From: Ancylobacter dichloromethanicus
GTDB taxonomy: Bacteria > Pseudomonadota > Alphaproteobacteria > Rhizobiales > Xanthobacteraceae
NCBI RefSeq assembly: GCF_018390645.1
Contig: NZ_JAHBGC010000007.1
Location: 1 to 64,000 of the forward strand
Direction: 5' to 3'
Length of the DNA: 64,000 nucleotides
The notes beneath the pieces were generated by a model that saw nothing but the letters and a program-made list of their open reading frames with translations, ran no database searches and had not been told where the DNA came from. The number at the start of each line of letters is the position of its first letter. Positions within the stretch are counted from its first letter, which is position 1. Positions 48,889-57,887 of this stretch are shown here, piece after piece. The position numbers were made by a program, and so were the translations under genes.

Positions 48889-49473
48889 ATGGCACGCAGA
48901 ATCGTCGTCCGGGGGGAAGGGACAACCCGCCAGACCATACTGACGGCAGCGGCAAAGCGCTTCGCCTCGGCCTCGTATGACGAGGTCAGTCTTCGCGATA
49001 TCTCGGCCGACGTGGATGTCGATGTGGCCTATGTCCATCGCAGCTTCGGATCGAAAGAGAACCTTTTCCGGGAGGTCCTGGCGTCGCGACGTATCGAGCC
49101 CCCGTTTCTCAATGTGGGGGTCGAGGCCTTGGCGAGGTATCTTGCCAAAGGAGTGATCGAACGTTCCCACATGAAAGATCACCAACAGCCCGATCCATTG
49201 CTGATCCTCATGCACTCGCTGACCAGCATAAAAGCCGGGGCTATTGTCGGAGAGTGGCTGCAGACCGACTTTATCGAACCGCTTCATCGGAAGATTGGCG
49301 ATTCAACATCATCCCGTGCGTCGATGATCATGTCGTTGCTGATCGGGTTCAGCATTCTGCGCAATCTCATCCAGATTTCCGCCGCCACTGAAATTGATTC
49401 CGCGCAAGCTGAAATGCTCATAGCGCGCGCGATCGAAGGAATCATGAGCAATGACAGCAGGAACGAGGCCTGA
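48889..49473 (+). CDS. TetR/AcrR-family transcriptional regulator
   Basis: The 194-residue protein has a TetR HTH in residues 12-58 (TRQTILTAAAKRFASASYDE, then VSLRDISADVDVDVAYVHRS and FGSKENLFREV). The ligand domain is helical and not assignable. A palindrome upstream is a plausible operator. It lies 9 bp before a DUF3313 lipoprotein gene, so the two are likely an operon, perhaps answering a membrane-active compound. Confidence 0.9.
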   Translation: MARRIVVRGEGTTRQTILTAAAKRFASASYDEVSLRDISADVDVDVAYVHRSFGSKENLFREVLASRRIEPPFLNVGVEALARYLAKGVIERSHMKDHQQPDPLLILMHSLTSIKAGAIVGEWLQTDFIEPLHRKIGDSTSSRASMIMSLLIGFSILRNLIQISAATEIDSAQAEMLIARAIEGIMSNDSRNEA

Positions 49474-49482
49474 GGCGACGAC

Positions 49483-50349
49483 ATGAACCGTTCCCGTTGG
49501 TTTTGGAATAGATTCTCGTTGTATCAGGGTGGCCTGCACTGGCTTGCGCTGCCGTTGACCCTCGCAATGGCTGGATGCGCATCCGTGCCTCTCAAAGAAG
49601 GTGGCACTCTTTCTTCTTACGGTAATCTTGGTGTGACCAAAGGGGAATTATCCAAGTCGCGCACATTCGTGGACGGGCAAGGTCTGGCTGCGATGAAAAC
49701 CGTCAAGATCGTGCCGACGACCTTTGCGTCGGATGCGGCCTCGCGAGTCAAGGCCAAAGCTGACCGTGCCTTGGTATCCAATGCACTGGATCGAGAGCTT
49801 TGCGTCGCGCTCAGCGACAAATATGAGGTGGTGTCGGCCGAGCAGCCCGCCGATCTGACGGTTCGAGCGGTTGTCACCGACCTCGTACCAACGGACAAGG
49901 CAATGGCCGGCGTCTCGGCCATGGTGACCTTGGGTACCGGCGTTGTGCTTCCGGTGGGCGTTCCGCGCATTCCCGCGGGATTGGGCGGACTCTCCGTGGA
50001 GGCGGAGGCTGTCGACAGCAGCGGAATCCAGCGCGCCGCGATGGTGTGGGCGCGCGGCGCGAACTCGATCCAGAACAACCCGCGCGTATCCGAAGTCGGT
50101 GATGCCTATAGCCTGGCATCGACATTTGGGAGTGATTTCTCCCGAATGCTCGTTACCGGTAAGGAACCGAAAGACCTGGAGATCGTGCTGCCCTCGGGCC
50201 AGCGCGTTCAGTCGTGGTTCGGGGGCAAGCCGAAATACGCGGTGTGCGACAACTTCGGCCGTTCGTCGGGCCTTGCACGGGCGGTCTTTGATAAGATCGG
50301 CGCTCCTCCGGAGTGGTCGGATAAACGCGCCGAGGCTGCCACGCAATGA
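49483..50349 (+). CDS. DUF3313 lipoprotein
   Basis: The 288-residue precursor has an N-terminal hydrophobic stretch and a lipobox LAMAGCAS with the acylated Cys at about 32, so it is membrane-anchored in the periplasm. The following GGTLSSYGNLGVTKGELSKS and the segment VRAVVTDLVPTDKAMAGVSA fit DUF3313, a family of unknown function. Codon use and GC content are slightly lower than in neighbours (for example ATG AAA ACC GTC AAG), which may mark separate acquisition with the tetR gene. Confidence 0.82.
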   Translation: MNRSRWFWNRFSLYQGGLHWLALPLTLAMAGCASVPLKEGGTLSSYGNLGVTKGELSKSRTFVDGQGLAAMKTVKIVPTTFASDAASRVKAKADRALVSNALDRELCVALSDKYEVVSAEQPADLTVRAVVTDLVPTDKAMAGVSAMVTLGTGVVLPVGVPRIPAGLGGLSVEAEAVDSSGIQRAAMVWARGANSIQNNPRVSEVGDAYSLASTFGSDFSRMLVTGKEPKDLEIVLPSGQRVQSWFGGKPKYAVCDNFGRSSGLARAVFDKIGAPPEWSDKRAEAATQ

Positions 50350-50430
50350 TGAAACAGATGGTCCACATGGTCGCTCGGCGACGAGCACATTGCGACATGA
50401 CGGCCTTTTCACAGCCGCGTCCGAGGGGCA

Positions 50431-51180
50431 TCAGCCGATCACTTGATGAGACCGACTGTCCACTCGATCGCCCGCGTCGAAACACCGGGCGGCCTCGCGC
50501 CGTTCGCTGTAGCGGCTGGTGAAATACTCCGTCCGGTCGCGGGTGAGCAGCGTGAACTTCACCAGTTCCTCCATCACGTCTACCACGCGGTCGTAGTACG
50601 GCGAGGGCTTCATGCGGCCCTCCTCGTCGAACTCCTGAAACGCCTTCGCCACGGAGGACTGGTTCGGGATGGTCACCATCCGCATCCACCGTCCGAGGAC
50701 GCGCAGGGCGTTCACCGCATTGAACGACTGCGAGCCGCCGCTCACTTGCATCACCGCGAGCGTCCGGCCCTGCGTGGGGCGAACCCCGCCCACCTCCAGC
50801 GGTATCCAGTCGATCTGGCTCTTGAAGATGCCGGTGATGGTTCCGTGCCGCTCGGGGCTGCACCAGACCTGACCTTCGGACCATATCGAAAGGGCACGAA
50901 GCTCCTGCACCTTGGGATGATCGGACGGCACGCTGTCGGGCATCGGCAGGCCGCTTGGATCGAAGATGCGGGCTTCGGCACCCATGCGCTCCAGCAATCG
51001 CGCGGCTTCCTCCACCAGCAGCCGGCTGTAGGAGCGCTCCCGCAGCGAGCCATAGAGCAGCAGGATGCGTGGCGGGTGGGTCGAGGGTGCGCGGACCGCC
51101 AGCTTGGCGTGGTCCGGCAGGTCGAGATGGGCCGCATCCAGGGCGGGGAGGGCGTCGTCGGCTGGCGTGTCGGAGGGCAT
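50431..51180 (-). CDS. arsH: ArsH, NADPH-dependent FMN oxidoreductase (ars operon 2)
   Basis: This is a 249-residue paralogue of the ArsH at 1.05 kb, with the same [11 protein letters not shown] loop, [16 protein letters not shown] and [15 protein letters not shown] blocks. It is longer at both ends: an acidic N-terminus ([20 protein letters not shown]) and a polar C-terminal tail ([15 protein letters not shown]). It lies 8 bp after the MFS gene. In operon 1 arsH follows acr3 directly, so the MFS gene is an insertion between conserved partners. Confidence 0.92.
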   Translation of the reverse strand: MPSDTPADDALPALDAAHLDLPDHAKLAVRAPSTHPPRILLLYGSLRERSYSRLLVEEAARLLERMGAEARIFDPSGLPMPDSVPSDHPKVQELRALSIWSEGQVWCSPERHGTITGIFKSQIDWIPLEVGGVRPTQGRTLAVMQVSGGSQSFNAVNALRVLGRWMRMVTIPNQSSVAKAFQEFDEEGRMKPSPYYDRVVDVMEELVKFTLLTRDRTEYFTSRYSERREAARCFDAGDRVDSRSHQVIG

Positions 51181-51188
51181 GACGGGAC

Positions 51189-52421
51189 CTATGCGGGTTG
51201 GACAGCCCGGCGGGACAGCGCCGCCGCAGACCAGAAGCCGAGCGCGAGGACGAGCGTGCCGGCCAGGAGGGCGAGCAGCACCGCGTCATACGAGCCCGAA
51301 GCGGACCAGAGGAGCGCTGCGCCCACGGGGGCGATGGCGCGGCTCGCCGATGCGGGCGCGGTCAGGGCACCATTGACCGCCCCATAGGCGCGCCGCGTCA
51401 GCATCTCCGGCACGGCGAGACCGCGCACGATGGTCATGATGCCGTTCGCTGCACCGTACATTGCGGCCACGATGGCGATGATCGCGAAATGGGGCGGCAA
51501 TTCCAGCGCGAGCAGGGTGATCGGGAACACCAGCACGACGACGCATCCGATGACGCGCACAGAGGCCCCCGGCGCGAGTAGCCAGATGGCGAGCCTTCCC
51601 GCGACCTGCGCCGGGCCGATGATGGCCATCGCCGCGACCACGGTCGTGCTGTCGAAGCCGCGCTCGCCGAGCAGCGGATACAGGTGGAAGGTGAAGGCCG
51701 AGAAGGTCGCCGCATAAGCGGTGAACGCCACGGCCAGCGCCCAGAACACGGGTTGGTGCATCGCCCAGCGGACGGCGGAGTTGCCGGTCCACGAGCCGTC
51801 CTGCGCCCCCGTGTGCGGCGCTGCCGGATGATCCCGCTCCGGGCGGATGACGCCGGCGTAGAGCGCCGCACAGAGCACCAGGTTGATCGCACCCAGCACC
51901 ATGAGCGTGTGCCGCCAGCCATAGAGATCGAGCAGCAGCTGGACCAGCGGAATGAACGCCGTGGACGCAAAACCGCCCCACAATGTCAGGGCGGTGATGC
52001 CGGCTCGGGCATGGTCTGCTCCCGCCCGGCGGGCGACCACGGCGAAGGCGGGCTCATAGAGCGTCGCGGCCTGCAGGGCGCCGATGCCGGCCGCGCAGAT
52101 GTAGAACACCAGCAGGTTTGCGGCCTGCGACCAGGCGAGGAGCAAGGCGCCCGCAAGGACGGAGCCGCCCGCCATGATGAGCCGCCCCTGCCCGCGGTCG
52201 ATGGCCGAGCCGACCGGGTAGGCGGCCAGGCCCGCGAGCGCCAGCCCGAGCGTTGCCGCGCCATACAGTTCCGTCTTGGACCAGCCGAGCTCGACCCGCA
52301 TCGCCTCCGCGATCAGCGGGAAGCTGTAATAGAGCGAGCCCCACGAGCAGATCTGACCGATCCCGAGGCCGGTGATGAAGAGGCTTCGCGGGCTGGGCTC
52401 CCGCGCTTCGGCCGTGGTCAT
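51189..52421 (-). CDS. MFS transporter in ars operon 2 (possibly ArsK-like)
   Basis: Major facilitator of 410 residues with twelve predicted helices. [16 protein letters not shown] is the loop 2-3 motif A variant. TSP-like [20 protein letters not shown] and [19 protein letters not shown] match MFS proteins placed in alphaproteobacterial ars clusters. The best-known such pump, ArsK of Agrobacterium, exports trivalent arsenicals and antimonite, but I cannot confirm orthology. Its ATG overlaps the acr3 stop (ATGA), so it is translationally coupled. Confidence 0.8.
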   Translation of the reverse strand: MTTAEAREPSPRSLFITGLGIGQICSWGSLYYSFPLIAEAMRVELGWSKTELYGAATLGLALAGLAAYPVGSAIDRGQGRLIMAGGSVLAGALLLAWSQAANLLVFYICAAGIGALQAATLYEPAFAVVARRAGADHARAGITALTLWGGFASTAFIPLVQLLLDLYGWRHTLMVLGAINLVLCAALYAGVIRPERDHPAAPHTGAQDGSWTGNSAVRWAMHQPVFWALAVAFTAYAATFSAFTFHLYPLLGERGFDSTTVVAAMAIIGPAQVAGRLAIWLLAPGASVRVIGCVVVLVFPITLLALELPPHFAIIAIVAAMYGAANGIMTIVRGLAVPEMLTRRAYGAVNGALTAPASASRAIAPVGAALLWSASGSYDAVLLALLAGTLVLALGFWSAAALSRRAVQPA

Positions 52422-53479
52422 GACGGGCCCGCGGTCCGATGGGCGGGACGTTCGACGGGGTGACCCTCGTACCAGCCCTTGGACCGGTTCACGAGCCACA
52501 CCACGGTCAGCATCACCGGCACCTCGATCAGCACACCCACCACCGTTGCCAGCGCGGCCCCGGACCGGAAGCCGAACAGGCTGATGGCCGCCGCCACCGC
52601 CAGCTCGAAGAAGTTGGACGCGCCGATGAGCGCCGAAGGACCGGCGACGCAGTGCTGTTCGCCGCTCAATCGGTTGAGCAGATAGGCAAGCCCGGCGTTG
52701 AAATAGACCTGGATCAGGATTGGCACCGCCAGCAGGGCAATGACCAGCGGCTGCGCGAGGATTTGCTCACCCTGAAACCCGAACAGCAGCACCAGCGTCG
52801 CCAGCAGCGCGAGAAGCGACAGCGGCTGGAGGCGGTCGAGCAACCGAAGCAGGGCCGCCTCGCCGCCACGTGCCAGCAGGCCCCGGCGAACCGCCTGCGC
52901 GAGGATCACGGGCACGAGGATGTAGAGCACCACGGAGAGCAGCAGCGTGTCCCACGGCACGGTGATGGCGGAGAGCCCGAGCAGCAGCCCGACGATGGGC
53001 GCGAAGGCAAACACCATGATGGTGTCGTTCAAGGCCACCTGCGAGAGCGTGAAGTGCGGCTCGCCCCTGGTCAGGTTCGACCAGACGAACACCATGGCGG
53101 TGCAGGGGGCGGCGGCGAGGATGATGAGCCCGGCTATGTAGCTGTCGATTTGATCGGCCGGCAGGTACGGCCGGAACAGATAGCCGATGAACAGCCAGCC
53201 GAGGGCCGCCATCGAGAACGGCTTCACCGCCCAGTTGACGAACAGCGTGACGCCGATGCCGCGCCAGTGCTGCGCGACCTGACCGAGGGCCGCGAAGTCG
53301 ATGCGCAGCAGCATCGGCACGATCATCAGCCAGATGAGCGTCGCCACCGGCAGGTTGACCTTGGCGACCTCGGCTGCGCCGATCACCTGAAACAGGCCGG
53401 GGAACAGGTGGCCGAGCCCGATGCCGGCAAGGATGCACAGGCCGACCCAGACGGTCAGATAGCGTTCGAACGTCGTCAT
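52418..53479 (-). CDS. acr3: Arsenite efflux permease Acr3 (ars operon 2)
   Basis: This 353-residue protein is a close paralogue of the Acr3 at 1.75 kb and shares the gap-free N-terminus, the [14 protein letters not shown] signature with Cys126, and [20 protein letters not shown] near the end. Differences are mostly conservative, and the C-terminal tail differs ([14 protein letters not shown]). It lies 6 bp after the arsC-arsN fusion gene and overlaps the MFS gene start by 4 bp. Confidence 0.95.
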   Translation of the reverse strand: MTTFERYLTVWVGLCILAGIGLGHLFPGLFQVIGAAEVAKVNLPVATLIWLMIVPMLLRIDFAALGQVAQHWRGIGVTLFVNWAVKPFSMAALGWLFIGYLFRPYLPADQIDSYIAGLIILAAAPCTAMVFVWSNLTRGEPHFTLSQVALNDTIMVFAFAPIVGLLLGLSAITVPWDTLLLSVVLYILVPVILAQAVRRGLLARGGEAALLRLLDRLQPLSLLALLATLVLLFGFQGEQILAQPLVIALLAVPILIQVYFNAGLAYLLNRLSGEQHCVAGPSALIGASNFFELAVAAAISLFGFRSGAALATVVGVLIEVPVMLTVVWLVNRSKGWYEGHPVERPAHRTAGPS

Positions 53480-53485
53480 GGCGCC

Positions 53486-54313
53486 TCAGAGCGTGATGCG
53501 GCGGGTGAGAAGGGGAGCGGTGGCCGGGCAGAGCGAGACGGCCTGCGGCGCCCGCCGGATGGCCTCGGGGGCCGCTTCGCGAGCCGCTACCGTGAACCCC
53601 AGCCTCTCGAAGAACGCCGCCGCAGACGTCGTCAGCAGCCAGGCCTTGCGACCGCCGACATCGAACGCGCGGCTCATGAGCAGGAGGGCGATATTGCGCC
53701 CGATGCTCTTTCCACGTGCCGCTGGCGTGACCAGCAGGGAGCGCAGGAGCACATCGTCTCCGCTCACCTCGAAGCCGCCATAGCCGACCAGTGTGCCTCC
53801 GAGGGTCCGATAGCCGTAGAACCGGCCGGTTGACGACCGCAGGTCATCGGTCGGAAGGCCCGTGTCGCGAAGGGCCCTGGCCAGGCGCGGGTCGGTGGCA
53901 GCCACCTGCTCGTCACGGAGGAAGGGGCCGCCATCGTCCTTGTCGAGGTCGGCCCTCGGAGCCACGGGCAGCAGGTCCAGGACCGTCTCGGATGGGCGGC
54001 ACAGCTTGACCCCGAGGGGTGTCACCACAATCGGGCGGTTGATGAGGACGGGGTGGTCCGCGACGGCCGCGAGCAAGGCGGCATCGTCCAGCGCCGGGTT
54101 GTCGAGCCCGAGTTCCCTGAACGGGGTTCCCCGCTCGCGCAGCAGGTTCCGGAGCGGCCAGCCCATACGGCTGGCAAGCTGGAGCAGCAGGGCCGGCGTC
54201 GGCGGAGTCTTGAGATATTCGACGACGTGCGGCTCGATCCCGGCATGGCGGATCAGCGCCAGCGTATTGCGCGACGTGCCGCAATCCGGATTGTGATAGA
54301 CGACGACATCCAT
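53486..54313 (-). CDS. ArsC-ArsN fusion: arsenate reductase plus GNAT acetyltransferase
   Basis: Residues 1-120 are a glutaredoxin-type arsenate reductase (YHNPDCGTSRNTL with Cys11, INRPIV near 93-98). Residues 135-275 are a GNAT domain with LRSLLVTPAARGKSIGRNIA, the acetyl-CoA loop (R-G-K-S-I-G), and LLTTSAAAFFERLGF. Stand-alone GNATs in ars operons (ArsN) act on arsenic-related compounds such as phosphinothricin-like arsenicals or glutamate analogues. The corresponding gene of operon 1 has only the ArsC part. It is a single 828-bp frame with no break between domains. Confidence 0.9.
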   Translation of the reverse strand: MDVVVYHNPDCGTSRNTLALIRHAGIEPHVVEYLKTPPTPALLLQLASRMGWPLRNLLRERGTPFRELGLDNPALDDAALLAAVADHPVLINRPIVVTPLGVKLCRPSETVLDLLPVAPRADLDKDDGGPFLRDEQVAATDPRLARALRDTGLPTDDLRSSTGRFYGYRTLGGTLVGYGGFEVSGDDVLLRSLLVTPAARGKSIGRNIALLLMSRAFDVGGRKAWLLTTSAAAFFERLGFTVAAREAAPEAIRRAPQAVSLCPATAPLLTRRITL

Positions 54314-54316
54314 CCC

Positions 54317-54859
54317 TCAGGCCACGTCCGGGCGACGCGTGGTGCTGCCCTCAAGCTGCCCGATCTCCCGCAGCTTCGTGCCGAGTGCGACGGTGTCGAG
54401 GCTCTTGAGCGGCAGTGCGGTGAAGACCGAGATGCGGTTCCTGAGATAGCGGAACGCGTCGGCGAAGGCGGCTTCCTGCTGGATGTCCGAACCGGACGCG
54501 GCGGCGGGATCCTCGATGCCCCAATGTGCGGTCATCGGCTGTCCCGGCCATACCGGGCAGGCTTCGCCAGCGGCGTTGTCGCAGACGGTGAACACGAAAT
54601 CCATCAGCGGCGCTCCGGGCGTGGCGAACTCGCTCCACGATTTGGACCGGAAGCCCTCCGCCGGATAGCCGAGGCTCTGCAGCGTCCTGATGGCGAGCGG
54701 ATGCACGGCGCCCTTCGGCTGGCTGCCGGCCGACCAGGCGCGGAACCGGCCGGCGCCGAGCTTGGTCAGTATGCTCTCGGCGAGGATCGAGCGGGCGGAG
54801 TTGCCGGTGCAGAGGAACAGCACGTTGTAGACGCGGCCGGAGCCGATGGCGTCAGTCAT
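54317..54859 (-). CDS. arsC: Arsenate reductase, low-molecular-weight phosphatase type (ars operon 2)
   Basis: Paralogue of the gene at 3.25 kb, 180 residues from MTDAIGSGRVYN. The P-loop CTGNSAR lies near residues 16-22, and FTVCDNAAGEACPVWPG gives the second cysteine pair. It overlaps the arsR stop. A start four codons earlier (54871) is possible. It is followed 3 bp downstream by the arsC-arsN fusion. Confidence 0.9.
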   Translation of the reverse strand: MTDAIGSGRVYNVLFLCTGNSARSILAESILTKLGAGRFRAWSAGSQPKGAVHPLAIRTLQSLGYPAEGFRSKSWSEFATPGAPLMDFVFTVCDNAAGEACPVWPGQPMTAHWGIEDPAAASGSDIQQEAAFADAFRYLRNRISVFTALPLKSLDTVALGTKLREIGQLEGSTTRRPDVA

Positions 54860-55220
54860 GGACGGGCTCATTTGCGGCGGTGAGGGGAGGGCAGCAGGGC
54901 GACAGCTCCGCGAGCAGCGGCGCGCACACTTCGGGCCGGCCGGCGCAGCAGTTCCGCACGAGGAAGCTCGCGAGTTCGCTCACGGCGGCAAGACGGGCGC
55001 GGTAGATGATCGTGCGGCTGTGGCGTTCGGCGCCGATCAGGCCGGCGCGTGACAGCACCGCGAGATGGGTCGACATGGTGTTGTGCGGCACGGCAAGCCG
55101 CCGGGCGACGTCCCCCGCGGGCAGGCCGTGCGGCTCGTGCTCGATAAGCAGCCGGAACACGTCAAGCCGGGTCGACTGGGCGAGCGCGGCAAAGGCGAGG
55201 ATGGCTTGTTCTGAGTCCAT
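54852..55220 (-). CDS. arsR: ArsR-family arsenite-responsive repressor (ars operon 2)
   Basis: 122-residue paralogue of the ArsR at 3.77 kb. It keeps VPHNTMSTHLAVLSRAGLI in the recognition helix and the metal-sensing cysteines in NCCAGRPEVC, plus CC near the C-terminus. The N-terminus MDSEQAILAFAALAQSTRLD aligns with copy 1 without gaps. Its own operator differs in sequence from that of operon 1, so the two regulators may not fully cross-regulate. Confidence 0.92.
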   Translation of the reverse strand: MDSEQAILAFAALAQSTRLDVFRLLIEHEPHGLPAGDVARRLAVPHNTMSTHLAVLSRAGLIGAERHSRTIIYRARLAAVSELASFLVRNCCAGRPEVCAPLLAELSPCCPPLTAANEPVHD

Positions 55221-55221
55221 A

Positions 55222-55239
55222 TGTCGACGCTAATCGACA
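55222..55239. promoter_or_regulatory. ArsR operator upstream of ars operon 2
   Basis: TGTCGA-CGCTAA-TCGACA is a perfect 6-6-6 inverted repeat immediately before the arsR start codon (minus strand, 55220). Position and size parallel the operator of operon 1, and both centre on TCGA half-sites. Confidence 0.62.
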
Positions 55240-55592
55240 GGTAGGAATCATGCAAGTGTCGAGCAGGTCCAGGAGGACGACGCGCCGCTAGCCTAGTCTG
55301 CCCGAAGCAGAAGGAGGGGGCTTAGCGCCAGACGCGGAACGTGGAGGATAGGCGGATAGCGGATGCCACGTAGTTTTTTTGGGGGAGACATCGCTTCTCG
55401 TTTTCTGAGGGGCACAGCCAGCGCCAGGACCCTTGTTGCACCGCAGCAGAATATCATTTAGGCCAAGTCCATTCGTCAGGACCCGGTAAAACCCCGGGTG
55501 GCTCTTCCGGCCGCCGATCCGCCGGATCACGCACAGTTAGCGCGCGTCCCGCTCGCCATTCGGCGAACGCTCGCTCTTGCGAAGATTCCCAC
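55240..55592. other. Intergenic region between ars operon 2 and the SulP gene
   Basis: No gene-like frame was seen on either strand. It must hold promoter elements for the ars operon (minus) and the transporter (plus). A T8 run at 55373-55380 is the only conspicuous tract. Confidence 0.45.
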
Positions 55593-57074
55593 ATGACATT
55601 GACCTCACGCTATTTTCGCGACTGGACCTCCAATATCCGCGCCGACGTGCTCGCCGGCATCGTCGTCGCGCTCGCCCTGATTCCGGAAGCCATAGGCTTC
55701 TCGGTCATTGCCGGCGTCGATCCCAAGGTGGGCCTCTTCGCCTCCTTCGCCATCGCCTGCGTCTCCGCTGTCGTCGGTGGGCGGCCGGGCATGATCTCCG
55801 CCGCGACGGCGGCGACCGCCGTGGTGATGGTCAGCCTCGTGCGCGATTACGGCCTGAACTATCTCTTCGCGGCGACCATTCTGATGGGCGTCATCCAGAT
55901 CATCGCCGGCGTGCTGAGGCTCGGCCGCGTGATGCGCTACGTCTCGCGCTCGGTGATCACCGGCTTTGTCAACGCGCTCGCCATCCTGATCTTCATGGCG
56001 CAGCTGCCGGAGCTGATCGGCGTGCCGCTCGACACCTATCCGATGATCGCCGCCGGCCTTGCGATCATCTATCTGTTCCCGCGCCTGACCAAGGCGATCC
56101 CCTCGCCGCTGGTCGCCATCGCCGTGCTCACCGCCTTCGCGTGGTGGAGCGGCCTGGAACTGCGCACCGTCGGCGATCTCGGCGAGCTGCCCTCCAGCCT
56201 GCCGGTCTTCACCCAGCCGCAGGTGCCACTGACGCTGGAGACGTTGCAGATCATCCTACCCTATTCGCTCACCCTCGCGGCTGTCGGCCTGCTAGAGTCG
56301 CTGCTCACGGCGCAGATCGTCGACGACATGACCGACACGATGAGCAACAAGAGCCAGGAATGCGTCGGACAGGGCGCGAGCAACATCGCCTCGGCGCTGA
56401 TCGGCGGCATGGGCGGCTGCGCCATGATCGGCCAGTCGGTGATCAACGTCACCTCCGGCGGGCGCGGCCGGCTCTCGACCTTCGTTGCCGGCAGCTTCCT
56501 GCTGTTTCTGATCCTCGTGCTCGACGACCTCGTGCGGATCATTCCGATGGCGGCGCTGGTCGCCGTCATGATCATGGTGTCGATCGGCACCTTCTCCTGG
56601 CGCTCGATCCTCGATCTGCGCCGCAATCCGCGGTCCTCGTCCGTGGTGATGCTGGCGACGGTGATCACGGTGGTGGCGACGCACGACCTCGCCATCGGCG
56701 TGCTAGTCGGCGTGCTACTGTCGGGCGTGTTCTTCGCCGGCAAGGTCTCGCAGCTCGTCGCCGTCGGCGAGCATGTCGACGACGAGAGCGGCCGCGTCAC
56801 CTATGTCGTCTCGGGCCAGATCTTCTTCGCCTCCGCCGAGGTGTTCCTGCGCGGCTTCGATTTCGACCGGCCGGCGCGCGAGGTGATGATCGACCTCACC
56901 CACGCGCATTTCTGGGACATCACCTCGGTCGGCGCGCTGGACAAGGCGGTGCTGAAGTTTCGCAAGGCCGGCGCGCGCGTGGAGGTGATCGGCCTCAACG
57001 AGGCGAGCGCCACAATGGTCGCGCGCTTCGCTAGGCACGACAAGGACGTACCAGCCGCTGCGGACCTCCATTGA
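55593..57074 (+). CDS. SulP-family anion transporter with STAS domain
   Basis: Inner-membrane anion transporter or exchanger of 493 residues. The SulP core (about 14-400) shows [20 protein letters not shown], the [19 protein letters not shown] segment and [20 protein letters not shown]. The C-terminal STAS domain (about 405-490) has [19 protein letters not shown] and [20 protein letters not shown]. Family members carry sulfate, bicarbonate or other anions. A carbonate role is possible for SulP proteins of this short type, but nothing local decides it. Confidence 0.9.
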   Translation: MTLTSRYFRDWTSNIRADVLAGIVVALALIPEAIGFSVIAGVDPKVGLFASFAIACVSAVVGGRPGMISAATAATAVVMVSLVRDYGLNYLFAATILMGVIQIIAGVLRLGRVMRYVSRSVITGFVNALAILIFMAQLPELIGVPLDTYPMIAAGLAIIYLFPRLTKAIPSPLVAIAVLTAFAWWSGLELRTVGDLGELPSSLPVFTQPQVPLTLETLQIILPYSLTLAAVGLLESLLTAQIVDDMTDTMSNKSQECVGQGASNIASALIGGMGGCAMIGQSVINVTSGGRGRLSTFVAGSFLLFLILVLDDLVRIIPMAALVAVMIMVSIGTFSWRSILDLRRNPRSSSVVMLATVITVVATHDLAIGVLVGVLLSGVFFAGKVSQLVAVGEHVDDESGRVTYVVSGQIFFASAEVFLRGFDFDRPAREVMIDLTHAHFWDITSVGALDKAVLKFRKAGARVEVIGLNEASATMVARFARHDKDVPAAADLH

Positions 57075-57158
57075 TGGCATAAGCGCCATCTAGGCCATCC
57101 GATGGAGCGAGCCGGCCCATGGAGCGAGTCGGACGGGCAATGGATGCCGGCCATTCTC

Positions 57159-57551
57159 TCAAGCCAGCCGACTGCCATGACCCCTACGCAGTGAACGCGC
57201 CCAGTCCGCCAGTCCCTCGAAGATCGGCTTTAGCGCCCTCGCGTTGTCAGTCAGCGCATACTCTACCCGCGGCGGGATCTCCGCATAGGCAGTGCGAGCG
57301 ATCAGGCCATCGGCTTCGAGAGCTCTGAGCTGCGCCGTGAGCATGTGCTGCGTGATACCGGGCAATGCCCGGCGCAGTTCGCCAAATCGCATGGGTCCGG
57401 CCAGCAGCACCCAAAGGATATCGATCTTCCACCTGCCAGTGATCATGTTCACCGCCTGGCGAAACTCGTTGAGCTCGACCACCGAAGGCACGCAGACCTC
57501 CGGGACAGACGCGTCGTCGGTTGTCCCTTCCATGCCAGTCCGATTTTCCAT
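57159..57551 (-). CDS. HxlR-family transcriptional regulator
   Basis: This 130-residue winged-helix protein has the HxlR signature: GRWKIDILWVLLAGPMRFGE, ALPGITQHMLTAQLRALEAD and ARTAYAEIPPRVEYALTD. It lacks the single redox Cys near the N-terminal helix seen in aldehyde-sensing members, although Cys20 lies in EVCVPS. It is divergent from an NmrA-like gene across 327 bp that contain several CATAC-type repeats, so it probably controls that pair. Confidence 0.92.
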   Translation of the reverse strand: MENRTGMEGTTDDASVPEVCVPSVVELNEFRQAVNMITGRWKIDILWVLLAGPMRFGELRRALPGITQHMLTAQLRALEADGLIARTAYAEIPPRVEYALTDNARALKPIFEGLADWARSLRRGHGSRLA

Positions 57552-57585
57552 GCTATGCGCAGGCGTGGATATTACAGCGGTTTTT

Positions 57586-57590
57586 CATAC
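57586..57590. promoter_or_regulatory. CATAC half-site near the hxlR start
   Basis: TTTTTCATACC lies 35 bp before the HxlR start codon. The same TTTTTCATAC string recurs at 57813-57822, and CATAC also occurs at 57873, so these are candidate HxlR half-sites. Confidence 0.45.
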
Positions 57591-57690
57591 CATCATCATG
57601 AGATCGCCTGCGAGACAAGCGAGCCTGTCACAGGACGCCCTCCAGCGCCCGGCCGGCTGCCGCCATCCGGTCGAGTCGTGATCAGGAACT

Positions 57691-57712
57691 CTATGCTATC
57701 CCTATAGCATAG
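57691..57712. repeat. 22-bp inverted repeat in the hxlR-nmrA gap
   Basis: CTATGCTA-TCCCTA-TAGCATAG is a perfect 8-bp inverted repeat with a 6-bp spacer. It may be a regulator site or part of a divergent promoter. Confidence 0.5.
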
Positions 57713-57816
57713 GCGCCGCGGCGCATTGACAGCCTATGTCCATGCTGCGCGTGGCAACCAAGCTCATCTTCTGCAGTCACAGGCGCCAGGCACCACCTGA
57801 CTGACAGTATTATTTT

Positions 57817-57830
57817 TCATACTGGTATGA
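57817..57830. promoter_or_regulatory. Operator candidate TCATAC-TG-GTATGA
   Basis: A perfect 6-bp inverted repeat with a 2-bp centre, 49 bp before the NmrA-like gene start. HxlR regulators bind such short symmetric sites. Confidence 0.55.
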
Positions 57831-57872
57831 TTTTTCATTCTACTTGCGAAAGGCGATGCTGCATATAGCTTC

Positions 57873-57887
57873 CATACCATGAGTATG
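57873..57887. promoter_or_regulatory. Operator candidate overlapping the NmrA-like start codon
   Basis: CATAC-CATGA-GTATG is a perfect 5-bp inverted repeat with a 5-bp spacer. The spacer contains the start ATG (57879-57881) of the downstream gene. Binding here would block initiation. Confidence 0.5.
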
